Both the position numbers and the translations under genes were made by a program. Under the pieces are notes generated by a model. It was not told the origin of the DNA. It saw only the letters and a list, made by a program, of their open reading frames with translations, and searched no databases. Below, one piece after another: positions 44,109 through 52,948 of a stretch of 64,000 bases of DNA; positions within the stretch are counted from its first letter, which is position 1, and each line of letters starts with the position of its first letter. The stretch comes from Flavobacterium sp. N2270 (GTDB taxonomy: Bacteria > Bacteroidota > Bacteroidia > Flavobacteriales > Flavobacteriaceae), in assembly GCF_025947225.1 (NCBI RefSeq), contig NZ_CP110005.1:2170001-2234000 (forward strand). The letters are read 5' to 3'.

Positions 44109-45647
44109 ATGTCTGAATTAATTATTATTGTCGTAGCCGCATTTGTGCTATTCGTTACTTTTTTGACTTTAATTTCGCGTTACAAAAGATGTCCTTCGGA
44201 TAAGATCTTAGTAATTTATGGTCGTACTGGTGGTACTTCTGCGAAATGTGTACACGGTGGTGGTGCCTTTATTTGGCCAGTTATTCAAGATTATCAATAC
44301 TTGGATTTAAAGCCAATTTCAATTGAAGCAAACTTAACCAATGCACTTTCTCGTCAAAACATTCGTGTAGATGTTCCGTGTCGTTTTACGATTGCTATTT
44401 CAACTGAAAGCGATAGTATGAATACCGCTGCTGAACGTTTATTAGGACTTTCTCCAGATCAAATTCAGGAATTGGCAAAAGATATTCTTTTCGGACAATT
44501 GCGTTTGGTTATTGCAACGATGACTATTGAAGAAATCAACTCGGATAGAGATAAATTTCTAGATAATATTTCTAAAAATGTAGATTCTGAATTAAAGAAA
44601 ATTGGTTTAAAGTTAATCAACGTTAACGTTACCGACATTAAAGACGAATCAGGATATATTGAAGCGCTTGGTAAAGAAGCTGCTGCAAAAGCAATCAACG
44701 AAGCTAAAATTTCGGTTGCTGAGCAAGAAAAAATTGGAGAAACAGGTAAAGCAATGGCCGATCGTGAAAAAGATGTTCAAATTGCTGAAACTCATAGAGA
44801 TCGCGACGTTAAAATTGCGATTACCAATAAAGACAGAGAAGTTAGTATTGCTGCAGCTTTTAAAGATGAAAGTATTGGTAAAGCGGAAGCCCAAAGAGAT
44901 ACTCGTGTAAAAACATCTGAAGCAAATGCAATTGCTATTCAAGGAGAAAATGAGGCGAAAATTGCTATTGCAAAATCGGAAGCAACAAGAAGAGAACGTG
45001 AAGCAGAAGCATTGCGTATTGCCTTAGCTTCTGAAAAAGTACAAAGTGCAAAAGCGTTAGAGGAATCATACGTTGCAGAAAAATTAGCAGAAAATGCTCG
45101 TGCCGAAAGAGAACGTTCTACTCAAAATGCAAACGTGGTAATTCCTGCTGAAATTGCAAAACAAAAAGCAATTATTGATGCTCAAGCGGAAGCAGAACGT
45201 ATTCGTGTGCAAGCAAAAGGTGAAGCTGATGCAATTTTTGCAAAAATGGAAGCTGAAGCAAAAGGTTTATATGAAATATTAACCAAACAAGCAGAAGGTT
45301 ACCGCGAAGTAGTTGGTGCTGCTGGTGGCGATCCAACAAAAGCATTCCAATTATTGTTAATTGAAAAATTACCCGAATTGGTTAAAACACAAGTGGAAGC
45401 GGTTAAAAATATTAAAATTGATAAAATTACCGTTTGGGATTCTGGAAACAACCAAGATGGAAACGGTTCAACCGCTAATTTTGTTAGCGGAATGATGAAA
45501 ACAGTTCCTCCATTAAACGACTTGTTTAATATGGCTGGTTTAAATTTACCAACCTATTTAAAAGGCGATGACAAAACTGAAGATGCAAAACCAACTAAGG
45601 TTGTTGATGCTTCAGATGACATTACGCCAACTGAAGAAGTGAAGTAG
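44109..45647 (+). CDS. Flotillin family protein
   Basis: A 512-residue membrane scaffold protein. One N-terminal helix (LIIIVVAAFVLFVTFLTLI) is followed by an SPFH/band 7 domain (ILVIYGRTGGTSAKCVHGGGAFIWPVIQDYQYLDL...IGLKLINVNVTDIKDESGYIEALG) and a long Ala/Glu/Lys coiled-coil with repeated EA(K/E)A-like motifs up to about residue 400, and a variable tail. Flotillins organise membrane microdomains; the specific process here is unknown. Confidence 0.92.
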   Translation: MSELIIIVVAAFVLFVTFLTLISRYKRCPSDKILVIYGRTGGTSAKCVHGGGAFIWPVIQDYQYLDLKPISIEANLTNALSRQNIRVDVPCRFTIAISTESDSMNTAAERLLGLSPDQIQELAKDILFGQLRLVIATMTIEEINSDRDKFLDNISKNVDSELKKIGLKLINVNVTDIKDESGYIEALGKEAAAKAINEAKISVAEQEKIGETGKAMADREKDVQIAETHRDRDVKIAITNKDREVSIAAAFKDESIGKAEAQRDTRVKTSEANAIAIQGENEAKIAIAKSEATRREREAEALRIALASEKVQSAKALEESYVAEKLAENARAERERSTQNANVVIPAEIAKQKAIIDAQAEAERIRVQAKGEADAIFAKMEAEAKGLYEILTKQAEGYREVVGAAGGDPTKAFQLLLIEKLPELVKTQVEAVKNIKIDKITVWDSGNNQDGNGSTANFVSGMMKTVPPLNDLFNMAGLNLPTYLKGDDKTEDAKPTKVVDASDDITPTEEVK

Positions 45648-45668
45648 TTTCATTAAAATAAATTAATT

Positions 45669-45700
45669 AAAAAATCCCGAGTGAAAGCTTGGGATTTTTT
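45669..45700 (+). terminator. Terminator after the flotillin gene
   Basis: AAAAAATCCCGAG (45669-45681), loop TGAAAG, CTTGGGATTTTTT (45688-45700), 13 pairs with one G-U. Confidence 0.8.
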
Positions 45701-45782
45701 ATACTTAAACACTGTATAAAAGCCTGTTAAATTCTTTTCAATGAAAAAAAATTGGTTTAAATTTAAATGAAATTAGAATATT

Positions 45783-46307
45783 ATGAATTTAGCCCTACTT
45801 CTACTCTTTACATTTATGAACAGTACAATAATTTACGACTTTAACAAAGATTGTTCTAGAAGTGACTGGAGAATAATTGACGACGGCGTAATGGGTGGTG
45901 AATCTCAAGGAAAGTTTTCCATTGATGCAGATGGAAATGGCATTTTTAGTGGAACCGTTTCTTTAGAAAATAATGGTGGGTTTTCATCGGTTCGTCATCA
46001 ATTTGATAAAGTTAATTGTACGAAAGATAGTAAAGTACTCATTCGTTTAAAAGGTGATGGTAAAGAATATCAATTCAGAATTAAAGATAAATCAAACTCA
46101 TATTATTCCTATATTTTCACTTTTAAAACTTCTGGCAATTGGGAAACCATAGAAATAAAACTAAGTGATTTATATCCTTCGTTTAGAGGAAGAAAACTAA
46201 ATTTACCTAATTTCAACAGTGATTCTTTTGAAGAGATAGTATTTTTAATAGCCAACAAAAAAAACGAATCTTTTAAACTTACTTTAGATAAAATTGAGCT
46301 AAAATAA
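45783..46307 (+). CDS. CIA30-domain protein
   Basis: A 174-residue protein with the CIA30 (complex I intermediate-associated protein 30) beta-sandwich: DWRIIDDGVMGGESQGKFSI, GIFSGTVSLENNGGFSSVRHQF, VLIRLKGDGKEYQFRIKD and FKTSGNWETIEIKLSDLYPSFRGRKL. The N terminus is hydrophobic and could be a signal or membrane segment. It precedes an SDR gene by 14 bases. Role in bacteria unclear; no direct tie to complex I here. Confidence 0.85.
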   Translation: MNLALLLLFTFMNSTIIYDFNKDCSRSDWRIIDDGVMGGESQGKFSIDADGNGIFSGTVSLENNGGFSSVRHQFDKVNCTKDSKVLIRLKGDGKEYQFRIKDKSNSYYSYIFTFKTSGNWETIEIKLSDLYPSFRGRKLNLPNFNSDSFEEIVFLIANKKNESFKLTLDKIELK

Positions 46308-46321
46308 ATCAACCGCTTTAG

Positions 46322-47743
46322 ATGAAAATATTACTTACAGGAGCAACAGGATATATTGGAAAACGACTTCTCCCCGTTTTAGTAGAATTAGGTCATGAAG
46401 TTATTTGTTGTGTAAGAGATGTAAAACGATTTAATCCGCCTGAATCTCTAAAGCAAAACATAAGCATATTAAAACTTGACTTATTAGACGAAAAGTCTTT
46501 AGAAAATATTCCATCCGATATTGATGCTGCTTACTATTTGGTTCACTCGATGTCTTCTTCAGATGACTACGATTCTTTAGAAGCATTATCTGCAATAAAC
46601 TTTAGAAACGCTTTAAAGAAAACTAATGTAAAACAGGTTATTTATTTAAGTGGAATTGTAAACGAAGTAAACCTTTCTAAACACTTAACTTCCAGAAAAA
46701 ATGTAGAAACTGAATTGGGTAAAGCTTCTTACAACTTAACGGTATTTAGAGCCGGAATTATTATTGGCTCTGGTAGTGCTTCTTTTGAAATTATAAGAGA
46801 TTTAGTGGAAAAATTGCCTATAATGGTAACCCCAAAATGGTTACATACAAAATGCCAACCTATAGGAATTACTGATGTTATTACATTTCTAACCAAATCA
46901 TTAGGCAATCCTCAAACATACAATGAAAATTTTGACATAGGCGGACCAGATATTTTGTCTTATAAAAATATGCTTTTAGAATTTGGAAGAGTACGAAATT
47001 TAAAAAGAAAAATATACATTATTCCCATTATGACACCTAAGCTTTCATCATACTGGCTTTATTTTGTAACTTCTACATCATATAAATTAGCAACTTCTTT
47101 AGTGCACAGCATGAAAATTGAAGTTGTTTGTAGAGACAATAGAATTAACGAAATTTTAAACTTTACACCTATAAGTTATAGAGAAGCATTAAAAAAAGCT
47201 TTTCATAAAATTGAAAATAACGAAATCATTTCAAGTTGGAAAGATGCCTATAGCAGTAGTGGTTTAAATTTTAACATCTCCGACTTTATTCAAGTGCCAA
47301 CTTTTGGTTGTTTTAAAGACCACAAAACCATAACCATAGAAAACAAAGCAGTTTGCATTGATAGAATATGGAGTATTGGTGGAAAAACCGGTTGGTACTA
47401 CGGTAACTTTTTATGGAAAACAAGAGGTTTTATAGATAAAATATTTGGAGGAGTTGGCTTAAGGCGAGGTAGAACAAATACAACGACTATAAATGTTGGA
47501 GATACAATTGACTTCTGGCGTGTTTTATATGCAAATAAAGAAGAAGGGCGTTTGCTTTTATTTGCAGAAATGAAATTACCGGGTGAAGCTTGGCTAGAGT
47601 TTAAAATAGTAAACAACCAACTTATACAAACAGCTACCTTTAGACCCTTAGGCTTAGCAGGAAGATTATATTGGTACTCTGTTTTACCTTTTCATGGCTT
47701 CATTTTTAAAGGTATGATAAAGCAACTCGCTAAAACATCATAA
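46322..47743 (+). CDS. NAD(P)-binding SDR with C-terminal DUF2867-like domain
   Basis: The 473-residue protein has an extended-SDR Rossmann domain (LLTGATGYIGKRLLPVLVELGHEV, residues 4-27; RAGIIIGSGSASFEIIRDLVEKLPIM) and a C-terminal domain of about 150 residues (WSIGGKTGWYYGNFLWKTRGFIDKIFGGVGLRRGR...DTIDFWRV...LAEMKLPGEAWLEF...TFRPLGLAGRLYWYSVLPFH) that fits DUF2867. Substrate unknown. Its stop TAA overlaps an ATG at 47743 (TAATG), relevant to the next gene. Confidence 0.88.
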   Translation: MKILLTGATGYIGKRLLPVLVELGHEVICCVRDVKRFNPPESLKQNISILKLDLLDEKSLENIPSDIDAAYYLVHSMSSSDDYDSLEALSAINFRNALKKTNVKQVIYLSGIVNEVNLSKHLTSRKNVETELGKASYNLTVFRAGIIIGSGSASFEIIRDLVEKLPIMVTPKWLHTKCQPIGITDVITFLTKSLGNPQTYNENFDIGGPDILSYKNMLLEFGRVRNLKRKIYIIPIMTPKLSSYWLYFVTSTSYKLATSLVHSMKIEVVCRDNRINEILNFTPISYREALKKAFHKIENNEIISSWKDAYSSSGLNFNISDFIQVPTFGCFKDHKTITIENKAVCIDRIWSIGGKTGWYYGNFLWKTRGFIDKIFGGVGLRRGRTNTTTINVGDTIDFWRVLYANKEEGRLLLFAEMKLPGEAWLEFKIVNNQLIQTATFRPLGLAGRLYWYSVLPFHGFIFKGMIKQLAKTS

Positions 47744-47861
47744 TGAAAAACGCCTCTTTTTAAGAAATAGAAATAAAAACATTATTAAATCAATTGAAAC
47801 CCATATCGTTCCAACGCTAATTGCTCCTGTTCGCTTACAAGAATATGGAGTTGGAATTTTC

Positions 47862-48659
47862 ATGTTGGCATTAACCAAGTCGGCTTTAAAAAAAGCACTT
47901 AAGAAAAACTATATTACTGTAAACGGCAACATTGCCACAACCGCAACCTTAATCAAAGGCGGAGAAACTATAATCTTAACTATTCCGGAAGAAGCAAGTA
48001 AGCAAAGAAAGTTGGTATTTCCGCTTACTGTGTTGTATGAAGATGCATTTTTAGCCATTATTCATAAACCTGCAGGAATTTTAGTAAGCGGTAACGGTTT
48101 TAAAACCATTGCAAATGCATTGCCACAAAACCTAAAACAAAGTCCACTTGCAGATGCTACCAAACCACAGCCTGTACATCGATTAGATTATGCCACAACT
48201 GGCGTATTATTAGTAGGTAAAACAAGTACTAGTATTCGTATTTTAAATGAACTATTTGAAGAAAAAAAGATTCAAAAAACATATTATGCCGTTACCATTG
48301 GTGAAATGCAAACTCATGGTATTATTAAAGATGAAGTCGACGGTAAAGAATCTAAATCGAGTTATAAAGTACTTGCAACACTAAATTCAGAACGTTTTGG
48401 TAAGCTTAATTTAGTACAATTGAATCCGTGTACAGGCAGAAGACATCAATTGCGCATTCATTTGGCCAGTATAGGAAATCCTATTTTAGGAGATAAAACC
48501 TATGGAACAGAACCCTTAATTTTAAATGGAAAAGGTTTGTATTTACATGCCTATTCTTTACAGTTTACCCATCCTTTTACCTACGAAAATATTCATATAA
48601 AAGATGAATTTCCAGAACGTTTTCAAAAACTATTTGCTGTACAATTAGCAACACTTTAG
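47862..48659 (+). CDS. RluA-type pseudouridine synthase, start region disturbed
   Basis: The 265-residue frame from the ATG at 47862 contains the catalytic Asp region PVHRLDYATTGVLLVGKT and the C-terminal LNPCTGRRHQLRIHLASIGNPILGDKTYG of RluA-family synthases. Upstream in the same frame THIVPTLIAPVRLQEYGVGIF reads like the start of the N-terminal S4-like domain, but no ATG, GTG or TTG lies in frame back to the stop at 47718. Either an ATT start (47781 or 47784), or a one-base shift in the T5 run 47757-47761 joining the ATG at 47743, could give the full protein. Target rRNA or tRNA site unknown. Confidence 0.75.
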   Translation: MLALTKSALKKALKKNYITVNGNIATTATLIKGGETIILTIPEEASKQRKLVFPLTVLYEDAFLAIIHKPAGILVSGNGFKTIANALPQNLKQSPLADATKPQPVHRLDYATTGVLLVGKTSTSIRILNELFEEKKIQKTYYAVTIGEMQTHGIIKDEVDGKESKSSYKVLATLNSERFGKLNLVQLNPCTGRRHQLRIHLASIGNPILGDKTYGTEPLILNGKGLYLHAYSLQFTHPFTYENIHIKDEFPERFQKLFAVQLATL

Positions 48660-48664
48660 CTTAT

Positions 48665-49423
48665 CTATCTCGTAAAAACCAACTTATTTCCTTTAGATAA
48701 ATTGGCATCAAACGCATAACCATCGTAATTAAATTGTTTTAAATCATCAATGGTTTCTGCATTGGTATCAATAATATAACGTACCATTAATCCCCTAGCC
48801 TTTTTAGCGAAGAAACTAATCATTTTTAATTTTCCTTCTTTATAATCTTTAAATTCTGGCGTAATGACAGCTACTTTTAACGCTTTGGTATCAATGGCGC
48901 TAAAATATTCGTTACTCGCTAAATTAATAAACAATTCATCTTTAGAAAGTTCTTTGTTTAAAGCATCAGTAATTGTTTTTTTCCAAAATTCATATAAATT
49001 CTTCTTTGCACCAATTTCAATTTTTGTTCCCATTTCTAAACGATATGGTTGCATTAAATCAAGTGGCTTAAGCATACCATACAATCCTGATAAAATTCTC
49101 AATTTATCTTGTAAAATAGTTAATTTTTCTTCTGGAATTGTATATGAATCTAAACCTGTATATACATCGCCATTAAAAGCAAAAATTGCCGGTCGTGCAT
49201 TTTCAGAAGTAAAAGGAATTGCCCAATCTTGGTTACGTTGCCAATTTAAATCGGCCAACTTATCTGAAATTGACATTAATTCCATCAATTGCTTTGGTTT
49301 TTTCTTTTTCAAAACCTTTTGTACGGTTTCTGATTTCTTTAAAAATTCAGATTCCGTAAATAATTTAGTAGGTAATTTAGCTTCAAAATCCAATGACTTT
49401 GCTGGAGATATAACAATTTTCAT
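48665..49423 (-). CDS. yaaA: Peroxide stress protein YaaA (UPF0246)
   Basis: A 252-residue YaaA-family protein (MKIVISPAKSLDFE at the N terminus; AIFAFNGDVYTGLDSYTI, LRILSGLYGMLKPLDLMQPYRLEMGTK, INLASNEYFSAID and ISFFAKKARGLMVRYII). In E. coli YaaA lowers free iron during peroxide stress and has a DNA-binding fold. It converges with the pseudouridine synthase gene with five bases between stops. Confidence 0.93.
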   Translation of the reverse strand: MKIVISPAKSLDFEAKLPTKLFTESEFLKKSETVQKVLKKKKPKQLMELMSISDKLADLNWQRNQDWAIPFTSENARPAIFAFNGDVYTGLDSYTIPEEKLTILQDKLRILSGLYGMLKPLDLMQPYRLEMGTKIEIGAKKNLYEFWKKTITDALNKELSKDELFINLASNEYFSAIDTKALKVAVITPEFKDYKEGKLKMISFFAKKARGLMVRYIIDTNAETIDDLKQFNYDGYAFDANLSKGNKLVFTR

Positions 49424-49518
49424 TTTTTTTATTTATTTCAAAAGTACAAATAAACGAATTAAAATCATATACGTTGAAATTGCAATTTTCGATTTCAAAA
49501 TAGTTTTTTCTTATAAAA

Positions 49519-49540
49519 AAAGCTCCAAAATTGGAGCTTT
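49519..49540. terminator. Short terminator hairpin
   Basis: AAAGCTCCA, loop AAAT, TGGAGCTTT downstream of the minus-strand gene at 49546, with A- and T-rich flanks. Confidence 0.65.
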
Positions 49541-49545
49541 AAATA

Positions 49546-50040
49546 TTATTTCATTGATTGTTTTTCATACATAATGGTTTCTACCGTTTCAAAATCGGTT
49601 GGTTTATCATCATTATGAAAATATTTTATTAAAACTTGCCCCCATAAACTAGAATTAGAATATTCGGCAATAATCCATCTATGGTTTAACATTTTTGCTT
49701 TATTAATAATAAATGGCTTTCCGTCAATTGGTTCATAAGGAACTAATTTATTACCTTCTTTATTTGTATTTAATGTAACTAAATCTTCATTAATTTTAGC
49801 CATTACTTTTGGGTAATCTAAATTTTTATTGTAAAAATAATCTTGTGCGTCTTGATCTGTTTCAATAGAAAAATAATCGCTTGCTTTTAATGAATCGATA
49901 GAAACATTAGCCGCTTTTAAGCTTTCCTTCATTCTAATAACGTCAGCATCTTTAGCTTTTAAAATTTTGTTTGAATTAACGTATAAAAAAACATTTATCA
50001 ATAACGAAAAGATAAATAAATACATGAATGTGTTTTTCAT
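49546..50040 (-). CDS. Membrane-anchored protein of unknown function
   Basis: A 164-residue protein with one N-terminal membrane helix (MYLFIFSLLINVFLYVN), a helical charged linker, and a C-terminal domain (VPYEPIDGKPFIINKAKMLNHRWIIAEYSNSSLWGQVLIKYFHNDDKPTDFETVETIMY). I recognise no family. It lies 11 bases downstream of the MBL hydrolase gene on the same strand, suggesting an operon. Confidence 0.7.
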   Translation of the reverse strand: MKNTFMYLFIFSLLINVFLYVNSNKILKAKDADVIRMKESLKAANVSIDSLKASDYFSIETDQDAQDYFYNKNLDYPKVMAKINEDLVTLNTNKEGNKLVPYEPIDGKPFIINKAKMLNHRWIIAEYSNSSLWGQVLIKYFHNDDKPTDFETVETIMYEKQSMK

Positions 50041-50051
50041 AAAAAATGAGT

Positions 50052-50816
50052 TTAAATTGAAATTTCTAAATTATCATATGCTACATAAACGTTATTTGGG
50101 AGTTTTTGTTGTATATCTTCATGAAATCCAAATAAGTGACTTATGTGTGTTAAATAGGCCTTTTGGGGCTGAACCAAAGATATAAAATCTAAAGCTTCTT
50201 GTAAATTAAAATGTGTATTATGATGCTCTTCACGTAAGCAATTAATTACCAATATTTTACAATTAATAATTTTATTTATTTCATCTTGAGAAATGGTTTT
50301 AACATCGGTTAAATACACAAAATCTTCTATTTTATATCCAAAAACCTGTAAACTTCCATGAAAAGCATTGATTGGAACAACTCGTATATTGTTTACACTA
50401 AATGGAACGTTTTCTTTTACTTCATGTGTTTGTACAGAAGGAGCTCCAGGATATTTATTTTCCGTTTCAAAAATATAATCAAAACGCTTTTCTAAATTTT
50501 GAATTACTCTTTGATGAGCATATACAGAAAGAGCACCTTGTTTAAAGTTAAAAGGACGAATATCGTCTAAACCGGCAGTATGATCTGAATGTTCATGAGT
50601 AAATAAAATGGCATCAATTTTTGAACATTTAGAAGCTAACATTTGTTGTCTAAAATCTGGCCCACAATCAATTACAAAAGAAAAACTATTAGAATAAACC
50701 CAAACAGAAACCCTTAATCTTTTGTCTTTTAAATCTTCACTTAAACAAACGGGGTGATTGCTTCCAATGACGGGAATCCCCTGTGATGTACCTGTTCCTA
50801 AGAAATAAACCTTCAA
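50052..50816 (-). CDS. Metallo-beta-lactamase fold hydrolase (PhnP-like)
   Basis: A 254-residue MBL-fold enzyme that begins with a TTG at 50816 (reading MKVYFLGTGTSQGIPVIGS); no ATG is available nearby, and a TTG six codons earlier is the alternative. The zinc motif HEHSDHTAGLDDIRPF lies about residues 72-87, and the HGSLQVFGYKI and YLTHISH motifs follow. PhnP-like enzymes are phosphodiesterases; the substrate here is unknown. Confidence 0.82.
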   Translation of the reverse strand: MKVYFLGTGTSQGIPVIGSNHPVCLSEDLKDKRLRVSVWVYSNSFSFVIDCGPDFRQQMLASKCSKIDAILFTHEHSDHTAGLDDIRPFNFKQGALSVYAHQRVIQNLEKRFDYIFETENKYPGAPSVQTHEVKENVPFSVNNIRVVPINAFHGSLQVFGYKIEDFVYLTDVKTISQDEINKIINCKILVINCLREEHHNTHFNLQEALDFISLVQPQKAYLTHISHLFGFHEDIQQKLPNNVYVAYDNLEISI

Positions 50817-50924
50817 TGTTATATTTTTACACAAAAATAAGAATAATTACCTAAATTTTTAACAAAATGATTAACTTTGCAGTAAATAAGATTACTTAAA
50901 ATTGACCCAAAATTACTGTTATAT

Positions 50925-52397
50925 ATGAAAAGTATTGTAACCGACATAAAATTAAGTGGAGATAAAATAATAGAGCAAATTCCTTCTCTTAAGGATAAAG
51001 CACTAAGAATTAATCTTAATGAGTATATATATGGTACTTTTTCTGAGATTGGTGCAGGTCAAGAAACTGTTCGTCACTTTTTTAGAGCTGGAGCATCTTC
51101 TGGAACAATTGCAAAAGCAATGTCTGCTTATGATAAAGATTTTAGTGATGCTATTTATGGTGTAGAAGATGATGGACGATATGTAACCGAAAGTAGGTTG
51201 CGAAAAATGCTTTCACATGAATCTAACTTAATGGAAGAGCGTTTATTAAGAGATAAACATCCTAATAAATTATTCTTTACTTACGCAAATACAGTTGCTA
51301 CAATAGATTTTGCAAAACAATATAAAGGGCACGGTTGGGTAGGAATACGCTATCAAGTAGAACCAAATGAAGAGTATAATGAAATTTTATTACATATCCG
51401 TTTTAAGGAAACAGATGCTAAACTACAACAAGAAACTCTTGGTATTTTAGGTGTAAATTTAATTTATGGTGCATTTTATAAATACAACGATCCAAAAAAA
51501 TTATTACGCTATTTATACGATCATTTAGATAAAGATCAGTTAGAAATTGATACCATTAATTTCTCTGGACCTCGTTTTGCCGAAGTTGATAATCGCTTAA
51601 TGAGTTTGCAATTGGTTAAAAATGGTATGACCGATGCTGTAATGTTTGGTCCAGACGGGAACAACATTCTACCAGCTGCTGTTTTATACAAAAAAAATAT
51701 TTTAGCTTTAAGAGGAAGTTTTAGGCCTGTTACTAAGGTAAATATGAACATGTTTAAGAAGTCATATAACATGTTTATTGAAGAGAAAAAAGTTGATAAA
51801 GAAAATACATTTGTGATTTTTGAAATTACCCTATCTAACTTAAAAGCGGAAGGTGAAATTGATGAGAGAGACTTTTTAGATAGAGCAGAATTACTTTGTT
51901 CTCTAGGACAAACAGTAATGATTTCTAATTTCCAAGAATACTTTAAAGTAGTAGAATATTTTTCTAATTATACAAAAGCTCGCATGGGGCTTGCAATGGG
52001 AGTTAATAATCTTGTAGATATATTTGACGAAAAATATTACCGCCATTTATCTGGAGGTATTCTGGAAGCTTTTGGTAAATTATTCTACAGAGATTTAAAA
52101 GTATACTTGTATCCTATGAAAGATGAGGATGGATCAATTATCAATTCAGATAATTTAAAAGTACATCCAAGAATGAAAGAGTTGTATAAGTTCTTTAAAT
52201 TTAATGGTAAAGTAGTTGATATTGAAGATTTTGAAGAAAAAAATCTAGAAATATTTTCTAGAAAAGTACTAAAAATGATTACCAATAACGAAGAAGGTTG
52301 GGAAGAAATGCTTCCTGAAGGTATTTCTGAAATTATAAAAACGCACAATTTGTTTGGTTATGATCCTACAAAACAAATAGCAGAAAAAACAAACTAA
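50925..52397 (+). CDS. Large conserved-looking protein of unknown function
   Basis: A 490-residue soluble protein without signal peptide or membrane helix. Notable stretches are EIGAGQETVRHFFRAGASSGTIAKAMSAYDK (about 38-68), TYANTVATIDF, GVNLIYGAFY, FSGPRFAEVDNRLMSLQLVKNGMTDAVMFGPDG (about 215-247) and MGLAMGVNNLVDIFDEKYY. These look strongly conserved, with glycine-rich and acidic segments typical of an enzyme, but I cannot name a family and assign no activity. TAACTTTG at 50872-50879 is a possible -7 element. Confidence 0.8.
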   Translation: MKSIVTDIKLSGDKIIEQIPSLKDKALRINLNEYIYGTFSEIGAGQETVRHFFRAGASSGTIAKAMSAYDKDFSDAIYGVEDDGRYVTESRLRKMLSHESNLMEERLLRDKHPNKLFFTYANTVATIDFAKQYKGHGWVGIRYQVEPNEEYNEILLHIRFKETDAKLQQETLGILGVNLIYGAFYKYNDPKKLLRYLYDHLDKDQLEIDTINFSGPRFAEVDNRLMSLQLVKNGMTDAVMFGPDGNNILPAAVLYKKNILALRGSFRPVTKVNMNMFKKSYNMFIEEKKVDKENTFVIFEITLSNLKAEGEIDERDFLDRAELLCSLGQTVMISNFQEYFKVVEYFSNYTKARMGLAMGVNNLVDIFDEKYYRHLSGGILEAFGKLFYRDLKVYLYPMKDEDGSIINSDNLKVHPRMKELYKFFKFNGKVVDIEDFEEKNLEIFSRKVLKMITNNEEGWEEMLPEGISEIIKTHNLFGYDPTKQIAEKTN

Positions 52398-52424
52398 AAA
52401 AATCCCGCAATTGCGGGATTTTTT
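52397..52424. terminator. Bidirectional terminator
   Basis: AAAAAATCCCGCAA and TTGCGGGATTTTTT, a perfect 14+14 inverted repeat between convergent genes. Confidence 0.85.
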
Positions 52425-52425
52425 A

Positions 52426-52878
52426 TTAATCTAGTATTTGCTCTGCGTGGGCTTTTGTTTTTACTTTCTCAATAACATCAGTTAAAATACCATTTTCATC
52501 AATTACAAAAGTAGTTCTATGAATTCCATCATACTCTTTACCCATAAATTTTTTTGGTCCCCAAACACCAAATGCCTCAATAACCGATTTTTCTTCGTCA
52601 GCTAAAAGCGGAAAAGGTAATTTATTTTTCTCAATAAAATTTGCTTGGCGTTTAGCACTATCAGCACTAACTCCAAGAATTTCATAATTATTTGCTTTAA
52701 AGCGTTCAAAATTATCTCTTAAATCACATGCTTCAGCCGTACAACCAGGCGTACTTGCTTTTGGATAAAAGAAAACTACTAATTTTTTTCCTTTATAATC
52801 AGATAAAGAATGTTGTTTTCCATTTTGATCTAATCCTGAAAAATTTGGAGCCTTATCTCCTATTTTTAAAGTTGTCAT
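52426..52878 (-). CDS. bcp: Thioredoxin-dependent thiol peroxidase (BCP/PrxQ)
   Basis: A 150-residue atypical 2-Cys peroxiredoxin that reduces peroxides with thioredoxin. The peroxidatic Cys46 is in TPGCTAEACD and the resolving Cys51 is five residues later, the PrxQ arrangement. FFYPKAST, LLADEEKSVIEAFGVWGPKKFMGKEYDGIHRTTFVID complete the fold. Confidence 0.94.
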   Translation of the reverse strand: MTTLKIGDKAPNFSGLDQNGKQHSLSDYKGKKLVVFFYPKASTPGCTAEACDLRDNFERFKANNYEILGVSADSAKRQANFIEKNKLPFPLLADEEKSVIEAFGVWGPKKFMGKEYDGIHRTTFVIDENGILTDVIEKVKTKAHAEQILD

Positions 52879-52886
52879 TTTATATT

Positions 52887-52915
52887 TTGTTTAATTTGTA
52901 TTAAGTGTAACTTTG
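52887..52915 (+). promoter_or_regulatory. Promoter upstream of nth
   Basis: TTG (52887-52889), 18 bases, TAACTTTG (52908-52915), matching the Bacteroidota -33/-7 pattern, 33 bases before the nth ATG. A start at the TTG at 52913 would overlap the promoter and is therefore rejected. Confidence 0.65.
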
Positions 52916-52948
52916 TTAAAAGTTGTAATAAACTATAAAAGTACAAAA

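Noticed and set aside
44465..44942. Open frames on the minus strand inside the flotillin gene
   Set aside because: They mirror the biased Ala/Glu/Lys codons of the coiled coil and encode Cys/Phe/Ser-rich nonsense.
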